From a bacterium (GTDB taxonomy: Bacteria > Ratteibacteria > UBA8468 > B48-G9 > JAFGKM01): DNA of 16,632 nt. Made by a program: the position numbers and the translations under genes. Shown piece by piece: positions 14,263 through 16,632 of this stretch. The notes under the pieces were generated by a model. That model worked only from the letters and a program-made list of their open reading frames with translations, had not been told where the DNA came from and searched no databases. Location of the stretch: assembly GCA_029548585.1 (NCBI GenBank), contig JAKPNC010000101.1:1-16632 (forward strand), read 5' to 3'. Positions within the stretch are counted from its first letter, which is position 1, and each line of letters starts with the position of its first letter.

Positions 14263-15294
14263 ATGAAAAAGCACAGGGCAAAAACAAAGATAATATGCAC
14301 CCTCGGCCCTTCATCCTCGGAGGAATCCGTTATCAGGGAGATGATGATGGCCGGCATGGATGTTTGCAGGATCAATTTCTCCCACGGCTCTCACCAGCAG
14401 CATGCAGGATATGCCGATACTGTCAGGAAGCTGAACATTAAATACCGCCGGAAGGTAAGGCTTTTAGCCGACCTGGAAGGTGCACGGATGAGGATAGGGC
14501 TCCTGCCCGGACACAAGCCCCTGCCCCTGAAGAAGAACCAGTCCCTGTACCTCTCATGCGGACCTGATTTTCAGGAAAATACTGTCCACTTCGATTACCA
14601 CGGGAACCTTAGCGACATTGAACCGGCCAGGTTCATATACATTGACGACGGCAATATAACGCTCGAGATAACCGGGATCGAAAAGGGCAGGATACGAACC
14701 AGGGTTTTATCAGGCAGTCTTCTGAAGGAAAGGAAAGGCATAAACATACCCGGAGCGAAACTCAACTTCCCGCTTCTCAACGAAAAAGATATGAAGGACA
14801 TTGATTTCGCAGTAAGGGAGGGATTCGATTACATAGCCCAGTCTTTCGTCACGAGAAAGGAAAACATATCCGCCCTTAAGGGGTATGCGCGGGCAGGAAA
14901 GAATCTCAAGATTGCGGCAAAGATCGAGAGCCAGGAAGGCATAGACAATATTGATGAAATCATGGATGTATCCGACATGATAATGATAGCACGCGGCGAC
15001 CTCGGGATAAGCATACCTGTCTACAGGGTGCCGTTCGTCCAGAAGGAGCTTATATCCAGGTGCCGGGAAGCAGGGAAAAAATCGATAACGGCAACCCAGA
15101 TGCTTGAGAGCATGACTGAGAATCCTTTTCCCACGAGGGCCGAGGTCAGCGACGTGGCAAACGCCGTTGTGGACGGGTCCGATTACGTGATGCTCTCTGC
15201 AGAAACCTCTGTAGGCCGGTACCCCGTGGATTGCGTCAGAATGATGAACGAGATAATAAAGTACAGCGAGATATATACCGGCCGGGCCGGTTAA
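14263..15294 (+). CDS. pyk: Pyruvate kinase lacking the C-terminal domain
   Basis: This 343-residue protein covers the A (TIM-barrel) and B domains of pyruvate kinase (phosphoenolpyruvate + ADP to pyruvate + ATP, glycolysis) and ends where the roughly 130-residue allosteric C domain would begin; usual length is about 470. Catalytic residues are kept: CRINFSHG (Arg36, Asn38, Ser40), Asp70, AAKIE (Lys220, Glu222), ARGDLG (Asp246), TATQML (Thr278), and TRAEVSDVANAVVDG. The B domain (about 80-165) holds IYIDDGNI and KGINIPG. The usual DTKGPEIR is DLEGARMRI: Leu71, Glu72, Arg75 and Ile78 stand at rabbit-muscle positions 113, 114, 117 and 120, recalling potassium-independent enzymes (Leu113, Lys117). 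The start has only a weak ribosome binding site, suggesting coupling to the gene ending at 14258. Confidence 0.85.
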   Translation: MKKHRAKTKIICTLGPSSSEESVIREMMMAGMDVCRINFSHGSHQQHAGYADTVRKLNIKYRRKVRLLADLEGARMRIGLLPGHKPLPLKKNQSLYLSCGPDFQENTVHFDYHGNLSDIEPARFIYIDDGNITLEITGIEKGRIRTRVLSGSLLKERKGINIPGAKLNFPLLNEKDMKDIDFAVREGFDYIAQSFVTRKENISALKGYARAGKNLKIAAKIESQEGIDNIDEIMDVSDMIMIARGDLGISIPVYRVPFVQKELISRCREAGKKSITATQMLESMTENPFPTRAEVSDVANAVVDGSDYVMLSAETSVGRYPVDCVRMMNEIIKYSEIYTGRAG

Positions 15295-15297
15295 GCA

Positions 15298-15337
15298 GTA
15301 TATGCCGCCATCCCCGGACACAGGAACAGGCATATAC
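15298..15337. terminator. Inverted repeat between convergent genes, possible bidirectional terminator
   Basis: GTATATGCC (15298-15306) and GGCATATAC (15329-15337) are perfect 9-bp arms around a 22-base spacer, filling the 48-base gap between the pyruvate kinase and permease stop codons. The position suits a shared transcript end, but neither strand has a good T tract. Confidence 0.4.
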
Positions 15338-15342
15338 AGGTA

Positions 15343-16101
15343 TTAAAATAAGAGTTTTATTGCAGCCGCCAGGGTAAGAAGTTTTACCGCGTTATTGAAG
15401 GATCTTTCGGGAATCTTTTTCAAAAGGAATATCCCGGCAACGGCACCCGCCGCAACCGATGGAAGCAAGATAAGGGTAAGATTCATTGAACCGCTGTTTA
15501 TGAAACCCAGGTTGAGGCTGAAAGGCACCTTGACCCAGTTAAGGATGAAGAAGTACCAGGCGGCCGTACCGATGAAATTGTCTTTCGGAACCCGCATGGC
15601 TATGAGGTAAACAACAAGTATTGGACCTGCGGCATTTGCCATCATGGTCGAAGCGCCGGCAATGAGCCCAAGAAGTGCGGCAAACCACCACCTGCATATT
15701 ATTCCATCCTGCAATCCTCCCGCCCTGTCTTTTTTTTCCCGCCAGAAACTGAGTGCGAGCATGGATAATATGGTGGCGGCTATCGCATATTTCAACTGCC
15801 TGTCGGTTATCATGTCCAGCATAAAATATCCTGCAACGATACCCATGAATGCCCAGGGTATAAGCTTTACCAGGTAGCTCCAGAGGGCCTGCCTCCGGTA
15901 ATAGGCCACGGCAAAGATATCCGCGAATATAAGGAGGGTCAGGACAATCCCCGTAGAGGCCCGTGCCGGAAGAATCGTAGCAATCAGCGGAATTGAAGCC
16001 ATTCCCAGTCCCGGAACGGCAGTTTTTGACAGGCCTATCATAAGGCCGGACACCATGAGTCCCGCAATGGCCTGGTAAGACAGGTTGTATAAATCAATCA
16101 T
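15343..16101 (-). CDS. TauE/SafE (TSUP) family membrane permease
   Basis: This 252-residue, very hydrophobic protein has about eight membrane segments. The N-terminal repeat carries the family's GLMIGLSKTAVPGLGMASIPL motif region, and the second repeat has LGLIAGASTMMANAAGPIL, the matching G-x-x-x-x-x-x-x-N-x-x-GP signature. TSUP proteins export or import sulfite, sulfonates, sulfoacetate or other small organic anions across the inner membrane; the substrate here is not predictable. The ATG at 16101 has only a weak AGGAAC site. It follows the methionine-synthase-activation-like gene by 51 bases on the same strand and may be co-transcribed with it, which could hint at sulfur or one-carbon metabolism, but this is a guess. 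It converges with the pyruvate kinase gene. Confidence 0.9.
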   Translation of the reverse strand: MIDLYNLSYQAIAGLMVSGLMIGLSKTAVPGLGMASIPLIATILPARASTGIVLTLLIFADIFAVAYYRRQALWSYLVKLIPWAFMGIVAGYFMLDMITDRQLKYAIAATILSMLALSFWREKKDRAGGLQDGIICRWWFAALLGLIAGASTMMANAAGPILVVYLIAMRVPKDNFIGTAAWYFFILNWVKVPFSLNLGFINSGSMNLTLILLPSVAAGAVAGIFLLKKIPERSFNNAVKLLTLAAAIKLLF

Positions 16102-16152
16102 TGGTTCTGTTCCTTTTGACGCCGGAATTCAATAAAACCGTCCCGCAATTTT

Positions 16153-16632
16153 TCAGCCTTTCACAATTCTGTCAAAAAGATCCCTGTCATATTCAGCCTT
16201 CCTGCCCCGGCATCCGGAACGGTGACAGACCATGCAGCTTTCAAAGGATCTCTCCGAGGGGAAAATGATGCCGGAGACCGACTTGGAAGGAATCATCAGG
16301 TAATTTTCGGTCAGGATAACGCCCGTCTCCTTTTCCACGCCGCCCATCATCCTGAAAAACGGTTTCTGTTCTTCAATGGGCCAGTCCGCAAGGGAACCGG
16401 GGGCCATCCTGGAGTATTTCACGATACCGTATGCCTTCATGAGGTGGCAGTAGAGAAATTTCAATGCCGAGGCGAGAACCGACTCCTTTACGGCTTCAGC
16501 CACATAGGAAAAGAACGGATCGGTATATTGGCGGGACCATTCGTCCAGCTCGCGCCCGCAGGTTGCAACGTAGGGAAAAACCGTACAGGTTTCCCCGATA
16601 TTTGCACTCAGGAGCCTGCTCCTGAAAGATAT
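16153..16632 (-). CDS. B12-dependent methionine synthase activation domain-like protein, 5' part cut off
   Basis: The frame is open from the right window edge to a TGA at 16153, giving 159 visible residues; the N-terminus lies outside. A GTG at 16503 is in frame but internal, since the homologous region TVFPYVATCGRELDEWS lies upstream of it. Stretches such as MAPGSLADWPIEEQ, LTENYLMIPSKSVSGIIFPS and the Cys-rich C-terminus C-MV-C-HRSG-C-RGRKAEYD fit standalone proteins related to the activation (AdoMet-binding) domain of cobalamin-dependent methionine synthase, found in anaerobes with corrinoid methyltransferases. Such proteins are thought to help reactivate oxidised corrinoid or serve a split methionine synthase. 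The C-x2-C-x4-C cluster could bind metal or an iron-sulfur centre. The permease gene follows 51 bases downstream. Confidence 0.75.
   Translation of the reverse strand: MSFRSRLLSANIGETCTVFPYVATCGRELDEWSRQYTDPFFSYVAEAVKESVLASALKFLYCHLMKAYGIVKYSRMAPGSLADWPIEEQKPFFRMMGGVEKETGVILTENYLMIPSKSVSGIIFPSERSFESCMVCHRSGCRGRKAEYDRDLFDRIVKG

Noticed and set aside
13788..14375. 195-codon minus-strand frame
   Set aside because: Shadow of the thioredoxin-like and pyruvate kinase genes on the plus strand.
1..16632. CRISPR arrays, insertion sequences, tRNA or rRNA genes
   Set aside because: No regularly spaced repeats, transposase motifs, terminal inverted repeats, or tRNA-like TTCRANY/CCA segments were seen on either strand.

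Overview
The window looks like a chromosomal piece of an uncultured diderm bacterium. Three things suggest this: a lipid A-type acyltransferase (an outer membrane), two pseudopilins of the kind that often ends in an H-x9-DG motif, and large secreted LamG / right-handed beta-helix proteins. These last two are most typical of the PVC group (Planctomycetota, Lentisphaerota, Verrucomicrobiota) and neighbours such as Omnitrophota. The phylum is an inference; no rRNA or tRNA is visible. Base composition is moderate, Shine-Dalgarno sites are strong (GGAGG type), and several promoters match the sigma70 consensus closely.

Left two thirds (1-11530, all minus strand). Reading in the direction of transcription (right to left) there are two adjacent pseudopilin genes, a cytoplasmic (alpha/alpha)6-barrel glycosidase of the GH63/GH37-like type, a 1384-residue secreted protein (LamG + TPR + parallel beta-helix + C-terminal CBM9-like domain), a 734-residue secreted protein (N-terminal beta-sandwich + about 13 TPR units), and a third secreted LamG-TPR protein cut by the left edge. 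The first and last of these three secreted proteins are clear paralogues, and all three place a carbohydrate-binding-like module before a TPR array outside the cytoplasm. The unit reads as a glycan-binding and glycan-degrading locus. The genes are 48 to 419 bases apart with hairpins between some of them, so several transcripts are likely rather than one tight operon.

Middle (11531-12481). The pseudopilin pair has a near-consensus promoter. Just behind it, pointing the other way, is another near-consensus promoter followed after about 60 bases by an intrinsic terminator: a small orphan transcription unit, probably a small RNA. The rest holds no gene I can defend, apart from a pair of adjacent hairpins resembling a dispersed palindromic repeat.

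Right third (12482-16632). This part looks like ordinary cellular genes: a 73-residue unknown protein, a lipid A-type acyltransferase (minus), a divergent pair encoding a membrane-anchored thioredoxin-like protein and a pyruvate kinase lacking its C-terminal domain (plus), a TauE/SafE permease (minus), and a right-edge partial gene resembling the activation domain of B12-dependent methionine synthase (minus). Back-to-back promoters separate the acyltransferase from the thioredoxin-like/pyruvate kinase pair.

The strongest candidates for something undescribed are the secreted LamG/TPR/beta-helix family with its neighbouring pseudopilins, the orphan small RNA unit, and the two-domain pyruvate kinase with a substitution pattern like potassium-independent enzymes.
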